Part shown: piece after piece, positions 1-6,845 of the stretch
Layout of the letters: each line of letters starts with the position of its first letter
How positions within the stretch are numbered: the first letter of the stretch is position 1
Virus record (IMG/VR): IMGVR_UViG_3300011987_000012
Span: 1-28,711 of that record
Origin: a virus
Reading direction: 5' to 3' (one strand)
DNA: 28,711 nt
The notes under the pieces: generated by a model
What the model was told of the DNA's origin: nothing
Databases searched by the model: none
The model's input: only the letters and a program-made list of their open reading frames with translations
Made by a program: the position numbers and the translations under genes

Positions 1-2
1 TC

Positions 3-125
3 GACGCCGACCAGGCACTGAACCTCGGCAACGAGCTCCTGAACTGCGCCACCGCCGCCCGCATCGCCAAGTCACGGGCGGCCCACCCCAGCAACCGCAC
101 CACCCTCACATCGGAGACAGCATGA
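3..125 (+). CDS. partial CDS, unknown function (3' end only)
   Basis: An open frame enters from the left edge and ends at a TGA that overlaps the next gene's ATG (ATGA), the coupling used throughout this window. The visible 40 residues begin DADQALNLGNELL and end in LTSETA. The first part looks helical, with a small-residue/Leu pattern, and the tail is polar. No family is recognised and the start lies outside the window. The overlap is the main reason to believe the frame is real. Confidence 0.55.
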   Translation, partial: DADQALNLGNELLNCATAARIAKSRAAHPSNRTTLTSETA

Positions 126-436
126 AGATCCTCATCGACGTCAACGCAGGCCTCGGACTCGTCCCAGACACCATCGACCTCGCCGAGCTCATCGACCCCT
201 TCCACGTGTGGGAGACCGCGGACGCCATGCTCGCCGCCAACCATGACAGGGTCTCCCCCCGCGCTGGGTCCTGCGCCGACCTGACCCTGCTGGAGAACGC
301 CCTCGACGACGCCGCCGACGCGGTCGAGGAGCAGTTCACCACCTGGATGGACGCTGACACCGCCGAAGCCCTCGGACTCCTGATGATCAAGAAGGCCGCA
401 GACCTGCGCTCGTTGCAGAACAGCCACGTCGCATGA
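122..436 (+). CDS. hypothetical protein, 104 aa
   Basis: The ATG sits in the upstream stop (ATGA) with a GGAGA ribosome-binding site about 6 bases ahead. The product is small and acidic, beginning MKILIDVNAGLG. An Asp/Glu/Ala-rich helical middle (about residues 55-75, DDAADAVEEQF) is followed by a Leu-rich segment. It has no Cys pair, membrane segment or catalytic motif. No family is recognised. Its stop overlaps the next, very short gene, so it is probably part of an operon running into the ParB-like gene. Confidence 0.65.
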   Translation: MKILIDVNAGLGLVPDTIDLAELIDPFHVWETADAMLAANHDRVSPRAGSCADLTLLENALDDAADAVEEQFTTWMDADTAEALGLLMIKKAADLRSLQNSHVA

Positions 437-522
437 CCGGCCTCTACATCCTGGCCCTGACCGTGGCCGTGATCTACGCAGCCCTCACCTCCGCAGCGAC
501 CTACAAGACCCCCAACAACTGA
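433..522 (+). CDS. small single-pass membrane protein, 29 aa
   Basis: A 29-codon frame starts in the ATGA overlap with the preceding gene and stops 17 bases before the ParB-like gene. After MTG, residues 4-22 (LYILALTVAVIYAALTSAA) form one hydrophobic helix long enough to span a membrane, followed by a polar TYKTPNN tail. It fills a gap that would otherwise be the only empty one nearby, and the overlapping start supports translation. Function is unknown. Possible roles include a membrane-active small protein or simply a translational-coupling frame. Confidence 0.5.
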   Translation: MTGLYILALTVAVIYAALTSAATYKTPNN

Positions 523-539
523 CCCACCCGGAGCCTGCC

Positions 540-1667
540 ATGCCCAAGACCGCCGTGCACAAAACCACGTTCCTCGAGATCGCCGTTGCGTCCATCGCAC
601 CCCACCCCCGCAACGCCCGCCACGACCTCGGCACCGCAGCCAAGATGGAAGAGCTCGCCGCGTCCATCAAAGAGGCCGGGATCATCGAACCCCTGGTCGT
701 CGCCGCACCCCTGAAGGCCTCGTACCGGTACACGCTCATCGCCGGACACCGCCGCCTCGCCGGAGCCGTCGACGCCGGACTCGACACCGTGCCGTGCATC
801 ATCCGCCATGACCTGGACACCCCCGAGAAGCAGCTCGAGACGATGCTCATCGAGAACGGGCACCGCAAGGACCTGACCGTCACCGAAGAGGCCGACGGGT
901 ACCAGGCGCTCATGGAGTTCCCGAACTACACCCCGACCCTGATCGCGAAGAAGCTCGGCCGGACCCGCACCTACGTCGAAGGCCGGCTGTCCATCGCGCA
1001 CCTGCCTGAGCAGGCCCGCACCGGTGTCGACCACGGCCAGTTGACCATCACTGACGCCCTGGAGCTAGCAGCGTTCACAGACCTGGGAGTCGTCGAAGAG
1101 CTCGCCAAAGCGGTCGGGACCCGCGACTGGTCCTGGAAGCTCAACCAGGCCAAGGGTGACATCGCCCGGGCCAAGGAAGCCGCCGACAACCCTCCCCCAG
1201 CGGAACCAGCCGTCACCAAGAGCGCACCGACCGAGGCCACCCCCGAGCAGGTCAACCAGATCCCCGAAGGCCGCACCGCCCGCGCGACCCTGCTCCGCAC
1301 CCTCGACACCGCAGCCCGCTGCCGCCACCAGCACCTCGCCGAGGTCATCACCGAAGGCGACCCCGACATCGCGTTGACCATCGCTCGGGCACGCGTGCAC
1401 CAGGCAACCCAGGCGATGTTTTACGACCCGGCCATCATGACCAAGGTCCTCGGTGCCGGTTACGAGCGGCGGATCCGCGGCATGACCCTGCCCCAGGCTG
1501 TGATCGCCCTGGATGTCATCGGCGGCCTGCAACGCGACATGGACCTGGCCCGGTCCGCGTCCGCGTGGCGTCAGACCCACACCAAAGGTTGGCGGCACAC
1601 CCTGGGCACGGTCTTCGGGTACGAGTGGTCCCCCGCCGAGCTCGAGCTCATGGGCGACGCGTCGTGA
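540..1667 (+). CDS. ParB-like nuclease-fold DNA-binding protein
   Basis: A 375-residue protein with the ParB/Spo0J N-terminal fold. Residues 11-30 match the usual opening (FLEIAVASIAPHPRNAR), GHRR at 69-72 is the conserved nucleotide-binding box, and ENGHRKDLT at 105-113 takes the place of the ENLQR-type motif. A helix-turn-helix follows at about 133-155 (LIAKKLGRTRTYVEGRL). The C-terminal half is an extended charged region without a recognised domain. The start is ATG with GGAG six bases upstream. No ParA-type ATPase is adjacent, so a transcriptional or DNA-remodelling role is as likely as partition. Phages of actinobacteria often carry such stand-alone ParB-like proteins. Confidence 0.88.
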   Translation: MPKTAVHKTTFLEIAVASIAPHPRNARHDLGTAAKMEELAASIKEAGIIEPLVVAAPLKASYRYTLIAGHRRLAGAVDAGLDTVPCIIRHDLDTPEKQLETMLIENGHRKDLTVTEEADGYQALMEFPNYTPTLIAKKLGRTRTYVEGRLSIAHLPEQARTGVDHGQLTITDALELAAFTDLGVVEELAKAVGTRDWSWKLNQAKGDIARAKEAADNPPPAEPAVTKSAPTEATPEQVNQIPEGRTARATLLRTLDTAARCRHQHLAEVITEGDPDIALTIARARVHQATQAMFYDPAIMTKVLGAGYERRIRGMTLPQAVIALDVIGGLQRDMDLARSASAWRQTHTKGWRHTLGTVFGYEWSPAELELMGDAS

Positions 1668-1876
1668 GCGTCCGCTGCGAACTCTCCGACCTGCCCGTCG
1701 ACCAGTGCGCCTGCCGAAACCACGCACCCAAGCCACCAGTACCTGAGTACGTCATCACGGCGCGCTTCCCGGCCCGGTTCGACTCCGAGTGCGACGGGTG
1801 CGGCAACGCCATGGACCAAGGCGACATGATCGCCCGCACCGACGACGGCGACTACATCTGCGAGGCGTGCTCATGA
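1664..1876 (+). CDS. small zinc-ribbon-like protein, 70 aa
   Basis: I place the start at the GTG overlapping the ParB-like stop (GTGA) rather than at in-frame codons inside that gene. The C-terminal half has CDGCGNAM at about 43-50 and CEAC at 66-69, two CxxC knuckles typical of a treble-clef or ribbon zinc site. The N-terminal part has a further Cys pair (CAC). No specific family is known to me. It is the first of a series of overlapping small Cys-containing genes and may bind nucleic acid or protein. Confidence 0.7.
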   Translation: MSVRCELSDLPVDQCACRNHAPKPPVPEYVITARFPARFDSECDGCGNAMDQGDMIARTDDGDYICEACS

Positions 1877-2106
1877 CGTACCTGGATCGCCGGTACGTCA
1901 GCGGCTACCGCTGCGACAAGCCCGGATGCCCTGCCACCGTCGAGGGCCCTGAACTGCCGTTCTGGTACGGCCTTCGCGAGTACTGGGCCGAAGCGGAGTC
2001 GCTTGGCTGGACGAAATGGAACGGCAGGTCTCAACACACCTACTGCCCCGACCATGGCCCGAGCAAGGGACACAAGATGCGCCTCGTCTCCAAGGCCGCG
2101 TCATGA
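1873..2106 (+). CDS. hypothetical protein with Cys/His pairs, 77 aa
   Basis: The start is the ATGA overlap with the previous stop. The 77-residue product has CDKPGC (about residues 14-19) and CPDHG (about 59-63), which could form one zinc site flanking a Trp/Tyr-rich core (FWYGLREYWAEAESLGWTKW). This arrangement recurs in small actinophage proteins of unknown role. Translation appears coupled on both sides. Confidence 0.68.
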   Translation: MTYLDRRYVSGYRCDKPGCPATVEGPELPFWYGLREYWAEAESLGWTKWNGRSQHTYCPDHGPSKGHKMRLVSKAAS

Positions 2107-2291
2107 CCCTCGTGGTCGGCGACGTCGTTCGCATCGGCAAAGGCAAGACCGAGTACACCGTCACAGGGTTCGCGCAGTTCAAGTCCATTACCGGCAAGGC
2201 ATACGTCACGCTGCACCCGCTCGTCGGGTACACCAGCGCCAGCGCAGCCCCCGAACGACTCACTGTCGTCACCAAGGCCGGTGCGGCATGA
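2103..2291 (+). CDS. hypothetical small beta-rich protein, 62 aa
   Basis: ATG overlaps the upstream stop. The 62 residues open with MTLVVGDVVRIGKGKTEYTV, an alternating beta pattern with GDVVRI and a Gly/Lys turn that resembles a KOW/SH3-like barrel. The remainder (LHPLVGYTSASAAPERLTVV) also looks like strands. No catalytic residues are seen. A small SH3-like fold is an inference only. The 67-residue protein at 13236-13439 has a similar look. Confidence 0.66.
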   Translation: MTLVVGDVVRIGKGKTEYTVTGFAQFKSITGKAYVTLHPLVGYTSASAAPERLTVVTKAGAA

Positions 2292-2485
2292 CGCCCCGCG
2301 AGAAAGATTGCCTAGCCTCGCTCGTCCACCATCTCGACGGCTCCCAGATCATCGAGGCGGACGACCTCATGCGCGACATCGAGTACCTCGCCAAGACCAG
2401 CAGCGGCCCCATCGTCTTCGACGAGGACACCCTGTTCGACACTCTCGCTGAGGTCGGCCAACGCCACGCGGACGCCGGCCGATGA
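2288..2485 (+). CDS. hypothetical helical protein, 65 aa
   Basis: ATG overlaps the upstream stop. The product is acidic and probably all-helical (DLMRDIEYLAKTSSG in the middle, DTLFDTLAEVGQRHADAGR at the end). No Cys clusters or known motif. Its stop overlaps the ATG of the first large helix-turn-helix gene, so it is probably co-translated with it. Confidence 0.62.
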   Translation: MTPREKDCLASLVHHLDGSQIIEADDLMRDIEYLAKTSSGPIVFDEDTLFDTLAEVGQRHADAGR

Positions 2486-3558
2486 GTACCAAACATGTGC
2501 CGATCTGCGACTGCGGATGGCAAGGCTCACCCACCACGCCCGCCCGTGTCGCCTACTCGTTCCGGCAGCACTCATGTGCCCGGCAGATCACCAAGGACGC
2601 AAAGGCCGCGAACGGCCGCGCGATCGCCGCCCGGGTCGACCACACCCCCAAACCGTGCCACCACAAGCAGGTCACTCACGTCCACGGCACCTACGCCTGC
2701 TACGTCCTGGACAGATGCCACTGCACGCCGTGCAGCACCGAGCGCTCCAGGTGGGAACGCACCACATCCCGAGCCAAGGCCTACGGCCGGTGGGACAACC
2801 TCGTCGACGCGACGCCGGCACGTGAGCACATCACCGCCCTGGCAGCGCAAGGGATGGGGCTGAAGCGCATCGTCGCTGTCTCCGACATCTCCCAAGGCTT
2901 GCTGTGGAAGCTCATCTACGGCAAACGCCACAAGGATGGATCCCGGATCCCGTCGGTGCGAATCACCAAGTCAGCCCATGCCAGGATCCTCGCCATCAGG
3001 CTCGACCTCGCAGACGGCGCCAAGATCTCTTCGATCGGCACCACACGCCGGATACAGGCCCTCGTCGCGGTCGGCTGGTCACAGTCGAAAATCGCCGCCC
3101 GCCTCGGCATCGGCCGGTCCAACTTCACCGCCCTCGCACAAGGCCGAACCGGCGTCACCACGGCACGCGCCAAGGCCGTCGCGGACCTGTACGACCAGCT
3201 GTGGAACACGGCGCCACCACGGGCCGAGTGGCGCGACAAGATCGCCTACACGCGCAGCATCCGGTACGCCGCACTGGCTGGCTGGGTTGTCCCGATGGCA
3301 TGGGATGAAGACACCCTCGACAACCCTGAGGCGACGCCTGATCTTGGCCAGGTCTCGCTTCTCAATGGCAGGCCGATGAAGTTCGAGCTTGAGGACATCG
3401 ACTTCATCCTCGACAACGACCCGCTCACCATCGACCAGCTGGCCGACCGCCTGCACGTCACCCGGGACACCATCGAGCACCGCCTAGCCCGGACCGACCG
3501 GCGCGACCTGCTCGCCAGGATGATCCGCAACAAGACCGTGCAGGAGAACGCGGCATGA
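2482..3558 (+). CDS. helix-turn-helix DNA-binding protein, first of a tandem paralogous pair
   Basis: A 358-residue protein. The N-terminus is Cys-rich (C9, C11, C32, C73, and CHCTPC around 79-84), suggesting a zinc-binding head. Three helix-turn-helix-like segments follow: about 115-142, 190-222 (ALVAVGWSQSKIAARLGIGR) and 306-340 (LTIDQLADRLHVTRDTIEHR). The segment GWVVPMAWDEDTLDNPE near 268-284 is a signature of an actinobacterial/actinophage DNA-binding family. The next gene is a shorter copy sharing the CHCxPC head, the middle HTH and the C-terminal HTH. The role is probably transcriptional regulation, but targets are unknown. The dyads in this window are candidates. Confidence 0.82.
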   Translation: MSTKHVPICDCGWQGSPTTPARVAYSFRQHSCARQITKDAKAANGRAIAARVDHTPKPCHHKQVTHVHGTYACYVLDRCHCTPCSTERSRWERTTSRAKAYGRWDNLVDATPAREHITALAAQGMGLKRIVAVSDISQGLLWKLIYGKRHKDGSRIPSVRITKSAHARILAIRLDLADGAKISSIGTTRRIQALVAVGWSQSKIAARLGIGRSNFTALAQGRTGVTTARAKAVADLYDQLWNTAPPRAEWRDKIAYTRSIRYAALAGWVVPMAWDEDTLDNPEATPDLGQVSLLNGRPMKFELEDIDFILDNDPLTIDQLADRLHVTRDTIEHRLARTDRRDLLARMIRNKTVQENAA

Positions 3559-4388
3559 CCGATCAGGTTTGCATCAAACGAGACCTGTCCAGGTGGCCAA
3601 CATGCCACTGCCCACCGTGCAAAGTCCAGCGTCGCCGGATGGCCAAGCTGCGCCGCACCGGGCGCCTACCACGCCCTGACCCGGCCCTGGCGTGGGAGCG
3701 GATCGACGCGTGGATGGGTGCGGGGTACTCGGCGGCGTGGATCGCGACCGCCTGCGGACTGCAGATGCGCAACATTGAGTCCGCCCTGTCGGAGCGCAAC
3801 GCCGGGCACGTGCGCAAGCTTGGGGCGACCGTTACCGGGCGGATCATGGCCGCTGACATCAGGACCGGCACCGCGGGCCACTGCGACGCACTGGTGGCAC
3901 GCCGGCGCCTGCAGGCCCTGGCGTGCCACGGCTTCGACACCAGCCGCCTCCAGGCCGCGTCGGGGATCTCGTTCGTGACGTTGGCTGCGATCCGCCGCGG
4001 CGCCACCACGAACATCACCGCGGCGCGCCACCACCAGATCGCCGACCTGTACGAGCAGCTGTCTGGCCAGTTTGGCACGTCGACGGAAGCCAAACGCAGG
4101 GCAACCCTCGCCGGGTGGGTGCCACCCATGGGTTGGGACAACATCGATGACCCCACCGAAACCCCTGACACCGGTGGCAGTTCAGGGTGGACCAGCAGCC
4201 AAAGGTTCGACCTGGACGACGTCGAGTTCCTCCTGGGCATCACGCCCTACACCCTCGACCAGCTCGCTGAACGCCTGGGCGTCACCAAGTCGGCCATCGA
4301 GCACGCCTGTGAACGCAAGAACCGACGCGACATCCTTGCCCGCCTGGCACGCAACACCACCACCCGTGACCGGGCACAAGCGGCATGA
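3555..4388 (+). CDS. helix-turn-helix DNA-binding protein, second of a tandem paralogous pair
   Basis: A 277-residue paralogue of the preceding gene, starting in its stop codon. Shared landmarks are CHCPPC at 17-22, RRRLQALACHGFDTSRLQAA (about 116-135), IADLYEQL (162-169), GWVPPMGWDNIDDP (187-200) and the final LDQLAERLGVTKSAIEHACE (234-253). Compared with its neighbour it lacks much of the extra N-terminal region. The pair looks like an old tandem duplication, since identity is confined to motifs. It is probably a DNA-binding regulator acting with the WhiB protein encoded immediately downstream. Confidence 0.82.
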   Translation: MTDQVCIKRDLSRWPTCHCPPCKVQRRRMAKLRRTGRLPRPDPALAWERIDAWMGAGYSAAWIATACGLQMRNIESALSERNAGHVRKLGATVTGRIMAADIRTGTAGHCDALVARRRLQALACHGFDTSRLQAASGISFVTLAAIRRGATTNITAARHHQIADLYEQLSGQFGTSTEAKRRATLAGWVPPMGWDNIDDPTETPDTGGSSGWTSSQRFDLDDVEFLLGITPYTLDQLAERLGVTKSAIEHACERKNRRDILARLARNTTTRDRAQAA

Positions 4389-4708
4389 CACCCAACCTGA
4401 GGTCCCTGCTCGACGGGAAGTCAGCATGGACCGCTGACGCTGCGTGCGCGGGCCAGTACGAGCTGTACGACACCGCTGCAGCTCTGCCTGTCCTGGCATC
4501 CGTCAGGAGGGTCACGTTGCGCGCCAAAGCCCTCCAGGCCGCCCGAGCCATGTGCGGGACCTGCGAGGTGCTCCGCCGTTGTGAGGAAGCGTCAGCGACC
4601 GAGAGCGACGGGTTCTGGGCTGGCATGACCGAGGCAGAACGCGACACCCGCTGGTACCACCAACGCCACCCAGCTGGCACCGACGACACCAATGAGGAGA
4701 CAGCCTGA
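4385..4708 (+). CDS. WhiB-family iron-sulfur transcriptional regulator
   Basis: A 107-residue protein with the four WhiB cysteines in canonical spacing: C21, C57, C60 and C66 (C-x35-C-x2-C-x5-C). In this family they hold a 4Fe-4S cluster. GFWAG at 76-80 corresponds to the G[V/I]WGG turn that contacts the sigma factor, with the second-last Gly replaced by Ala, and EAER follows as usual. WhiB proteins bind sigma region 4 and are confined to actinobacteria and their phages, where they can redirect host transcription. Start is ATGA-coupled to the upstream helix-turn-helix gene; the stop overlaps the initiator-like gene. Confidence 0.9.
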   Translation: MTPNLRSLLDGKSAWTADAACAGQYELYDTAAALPVLASVRRVTLRAKALQAARAMCGTCEVLRRCEEASATESDGFWAGMTEAERDTRWYHQRHPAGTDDTNEETA

Positions 4709-5520
4709 TGGCCCGCACCCACGCCCGAATCAAACTTGCCATGTGGGCCGACGAGGACTTCCGGGACCTACCAGGCGAGTCACAGTGGTTGTACATGCTG
4801 CTGATGACGTCCTCAGGGCTGTCCTACGCCGGTGTTGCGGACTGGCGGCCGGCACGCATCGCACCCATGGCTGTCGACGTCTCACCGGACCGCGTCGAGT
4901 CCGCAGCGGTCGAGCTGGAGCAGAACCACTACATCGTCATCGACCGTGACACCGAGGAAGTGCTGGTCCGATCGTTCATCCGCAACGACGGCCTGATGGA
5001 ACAACCCAACGTGGCCGCCGCGATGGTCAAGGCCTACGGCGCGATCGCGTCGAGAACCCTCCAGGCGGTCATCGTCCACGAGCTGAAGAGGCTCTACAAG
5101 GAGGAGCCGACGCTGAAGGCCTGGGCCGCCCGACCCGACGTCAGAGGGCTCCTGAAGAAGCGGGCCATGACCCCCGACCAAGCCCTTGAGGTACTACCTC
5201 CGAACATGGCCGGTTTCCCCTCCGACTGGGGTCACACCGAACCATCGTCAAACCCTTCCGGTAACCCTTCGCCTAACCCTTCGGGAACAGATCAACAAAA
5301 GGGTTCCACAAACCCATCGGTCGATCCCCCCCTCACTCCTACTCCCTCTCCTACTCCCTCTCCCCCAGGTACTCAACTACGTAACACAACCTCACCAGAG
5401 AAACGACCAACACGCGGAGCCCCCTGCGGAGACCTACCCGAACACGACCCCGACAAGTGCTCCGGCTGTATCGCCCTAGCTGATACCAACCCACCCACCG
5501 ACTGGAGAAAACGCGCATGA
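4708..5520 (+). CDS. putative replication initiator / replisome-organiser-like protein
   Basis: A 270-residue protein. The first 130 residues (MARTHARIKLAMWADEDFRD, then ESQWLYMLLMTSS, then VLVRSFIRNDG and QPNVAAAMVKAYGAI) match the winged-helix-type N-terminal region of phage replication initiators. Residues about 180-225 are a Pro/Ser/Thr/Asn linker with NPSx repeats and PTPSPTPSPP. The tail has a compact Cys-rich end (PCGDLPEHDPDKCSGC). The DNA of the linker carries regular direct repeats described separately as a possible origin, as in lambda O. The ATG lies directly at the WhiB stop (TGATG). Function is inferred from architecture; a plain helix-turn-helix regulator is the alternative. 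Confidence 0.68.
   Translation: MARTHARIKLAMWADEDFRDLPGESQWLYMLLMTSSGLSYAGVADWRPARIAPMAVDVSPDRVESAAVELEQNHYIVIDRDTEEVLVRSFIRNDGLMEQPNVAAAMVKAYGAIASRTLQAVIVHELKRLYKEEPTLKAWAARPDVRGLLKKRAMTPDQALEVLPPNMAGFPSDWGHTEPSSNPSGNPSPNPSGTDQQKGSTNPSVDPPLTPTPSPTPSPPGTQLRNTTSPEKRPTRGAPCGDLPEHDPDKCSGCIALADTNPPTDWRKRA
5251..5318 (+). repeat. iteron-like direct repeats, candidate replication origin
   Basis: AACCCTTC occurs at 5251, 5263 and 5275, a strict 12-base period. A one-mismatch copy (AACCCATC) at 5311 is still in phase (36 bases later), and an inverted AAGGGTT lies at 5299-5305. The repeats sit in the linker of the initiator-like gene and all encode Asn-Pro-Ser using the Pro codon CCT, although neighbouring genes prefer CCC/CCG. 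A protein-level NPS repeat alone would not require identical wobble bases. Confidence 0.45.
5338..5361 (+). repeat. 12-bp tandem repeat in a polypyrimidine tract
   Basis: CCTACTCCCTCT is repeated exactly at 5338-5349 and 5350-5361, inside a nearly pure pyrimidine run from about 5325 to 5367. It encodes the PTPSPTPSPP linker. Just downstream (5368-5405) the sequence becomes locally richer in A and T. Together with the adjacent AACCCTTC repeats, this strand-asymmetric, easily melted stretch fits an origin, or just a low-complexity linker. Confidence 0.6.
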
Positions 5521-5759
5521 AACCCAGAGTCAGTCCCAGTCAAGCCCGACGCCTAAACCTCCTCGCCACCCAAGCCGCCCACATGCTGGCCATCCCGCCA
5601 CCCGTCGTCAACGAGCACGGCGACCGGATCAGCGTCGGCTGCGAACCCTGCGGCCTGTCCGTCGACGCATCCAACACCGACTTCGGCCGCGCCCTGGTCA
5701 ACGCCTGGCCAGCCATCCATGCGAAGGACTACAAGCCAGCGAAGGTGAGCAACCCATGA
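5517..5759 (+). CDS. hypothetical protein, 80 aa
   Basis: ATG overlaps the initiator stop. A basic N-terminus (MKPRVSPSQARRLNLL) precedes a predicted helix; CEPCGLSV at about 42-49 is one CxxC pair; the end (ALVNAWPAIHAKDYKPAKVSNP) is polar. A single Cys pair with nearby His residues could form a zinc site or a redox pair. Family unknown. Confidence 0.65.
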   Translation: MKPRVSPSQARRLNLLATQAAHMLAIPPPVVNEHGDRISVGCEPCGLSVDASNTDFGRALVNAWPAIHAKDYKPAKVSNP

Positions 5760-6115
5760 TTATGTCAACCTGTCCGGTGACCTCTGGTAATGAGAACGAT
5801 TCTCAAGTTACCCCTGAGCGCGTCTGGGTCATCACTCGATGGCTCGTCGCCTACACCGGCTTCCCGCTGGACAGGATCGTCCTGCCTCGTGAGCCGGCCA
5901 CCGAGGAAGAGCGGCTGTGGGTCGAGACCGAGCTGCGTACCCGGCTGGTGCCTGGTGGAAAGCTCGAGGTGGCAGTTGAGAACCATTCTCAAGAGCGTCA
6001 CTGTCGTGGCTGTGGCTGCACTGACGACCATGCCTGCCCCGAAGGCTGCTGGTGGGTCGAGAAGGGCCCCAGTCCGCTGTGCTCGTCTTGCGACAACGAC
6101 CGGAGCGCGTCATGA
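5756..6115 (+). CDS. Cys-rich zinc-binding-like protein with two internal palindromes, 119 aa
   Basis: Starts in the ATGA overlap. The C-terminal third is a dense Cys pattern, CRGCGCTDDHACPEGCWWVE and then CSSC, seen in many small actinophage proteins and consistent with one or two zinc sites. The N-terminal two-thirds (VWVITRWLVAYTGFPLDRIV) looks globular. The peptide EN[D/H]SQ occurs twice, at about 13-17 and 75-79, because the same near-palindromic DNA motif is present twice (5791-5805 and 5976-5992). The first 60 bases are unusually A/T-rich for this window. Biochemical role unknown. Confidence 0.72.
   Translation: MIMSTCPVTSGNENDSQVTPERVWVITRWLVAYTGFPLDRIVLPREPATEEERLWVETELRTRLVPGGKLEVAVENHSQERHCRGCGCTDDHACPEGCWWVEKGPSPLCSSCDNDRSAS
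5791..5805. promoter_or_regulatory. 15-bp inverted repeat, Fur/Zur-box-like
   Basis: TGAGAA-CGA-TTCTCA is a perfect 6-bp inverted repeat with a 3-base centre, 35 bases into the Cys-rich gene. Known Fur-family boxes have a 7-1-7 layout with TGA...TCA ends and an A/T-rich core, which this resembles. It is far poorer in G/C than the surroundings. Function is inferred only from shape and from the second copy. Confidence 0.4.
5976..5992. promoter_or_regulatory. 17-bp inverted repeat, second copy of the Fur/Zur-like motif
   Basis: TTGAGAA-CCA-TTCTCAA is a perfect 7-bp inverted repeat. Its TGAGAAC-x-ATTCTCAA core is identical to the copy at 5791 except for one central base. Both copies lie in the same reading frame of the same gene, 185 bases apart. 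Confidence 0.4.
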
Positions 6116-6369
6116 GCGTCAAGTCGATGCCCTACTTCTGGGTCGAGTGCGACGGCGACGGGTGCACCGCCCGGTGCCCGAGCGAGGACTACGACATCAC
6201 AGCCTGGGGCGATGAGTCGCAGGCCATCACGGACGCTGAGGACTCGGACTGGACCATCACCGCGGCGGGTGAGTCCTACTGCGAGGACTGCGTCCCCCAA
6301 GACGCCAAGGACAGCGCGCACCTGGTCTCGGCTGTGCGCGGCGACACGTTGCCCGGGCTGACGTCATGA
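6112..6369 (+). CDS. hypothetical Cys-containing protein, 85 aa
   Basis: I place the start at the ATGA overlap rather than at an in-frame ATG 60 bases upstream within the previous gene. The N-terminus has CDGDGCTARC (about 13-22) and a later YCEDC pair (about 57-61), giving a likely four-Cys zinc site around an acidic middle (ITAWGDESQAITDAEDSDW). Similar small proteins are common in actinophages and have no known role. Confidence 0.68.
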   Translation: MSVKSMPYFWVECDGDGCTARCPSEDYDITAWGDESQAITDAEDSDWTITAAGESYCEDCVPQDAKDSAHLVSAVRGDTLPGLTS

Positions 6370-6845
6370 GGGCCCTGACGATCCGCCAGCCCTGGGCCAC
6401 GTTCTTCGCTCTCGGCGTCAAGCAGATGGAAACCCGCTCGTGGGACACGAAGTACCGCGGACCTGTGGCGATCCATGCCGGGCTGGCGTGGCCGTGTCGG
6501 ATCGGTGACTGGTTCGAGGTCGGCCCCTACCAGGTCGAGCGGGACAAGTCGGGGCTGCTGCTGCGAGGCAAGTCCCTGTCGTGGCCGTACCGGCTGCCCA
6601 TGGGCGCCGTGGTGGCTGTGGGTGACCTGTTCCAGACCCGCTCCACCACGAGCGGCGGACACGCCCCGAGCGACCGTGAGCGGTCCCTGGGCGACCACTC
6701 CCCGGGCCGGTTCGCATGGTCCATCACGTCCATCTCCCGACTGCCTCAGCCGATCCCAGCCAAGGGCGCGCAAGGGTTCTGGAACTGGGACATACCCGAC
6801 GGCCTCAACGAGCAGCTGCGGTACCCGATCCGGGAGGCGTCATGA
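6366..6845 (+). CDS. ASCH-domain protein
   Basis: A 159-residue protein opening with the ASCH signature: LTIRQPWATFFALGVKQMET, then RSWDTKYRGPVAIHA by residue 39. ASCH domains have a PUA-like beta-barrel fold and bind RNA or modified nucleotides; some members have amidohydrolase activity on modified cytidine. The middle (about 60-85) contains VGPYQVERDKSG and a strand LPMGAVVAVGDLF. Start is ATGA-coupled. It lies directly before a DUF4326 protein and near a VRR-NUC nuclease, suggesting a nucleotide or nucleic-acid-modification cluster, though no substrate can be named. Confidence 0.85.
   Translation: MRALTIRQPWATFFALGVKQMETRSWDTKYRGPVAIHAGLAWPCRIGDWFEVGPYQVERDKSGLLLRGKSLSWPYRLPMGAVVAVGDLFQTRSTTSGGHAPSDRERSLGDHSPGRFAWSITSISRLPQPIPAKGAQGFWNWDIPDGLNEQLRYPIREAS

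Noticed and set aside
540-1667. ParB-like gene considered as a plasmid partition locus.
   Set aside because: No ParA-type ATPase nearby and no centromere-like repeats seen around it; stand-alone ParB-like proteins are frequent in phages.
5338-5361. Pyrimidine tandem repeat considered as a CRISPR or satellite array.
   Set aside because: Only two 12-base units without spacers; better explained as a linker-coding or origin-associated repeat.
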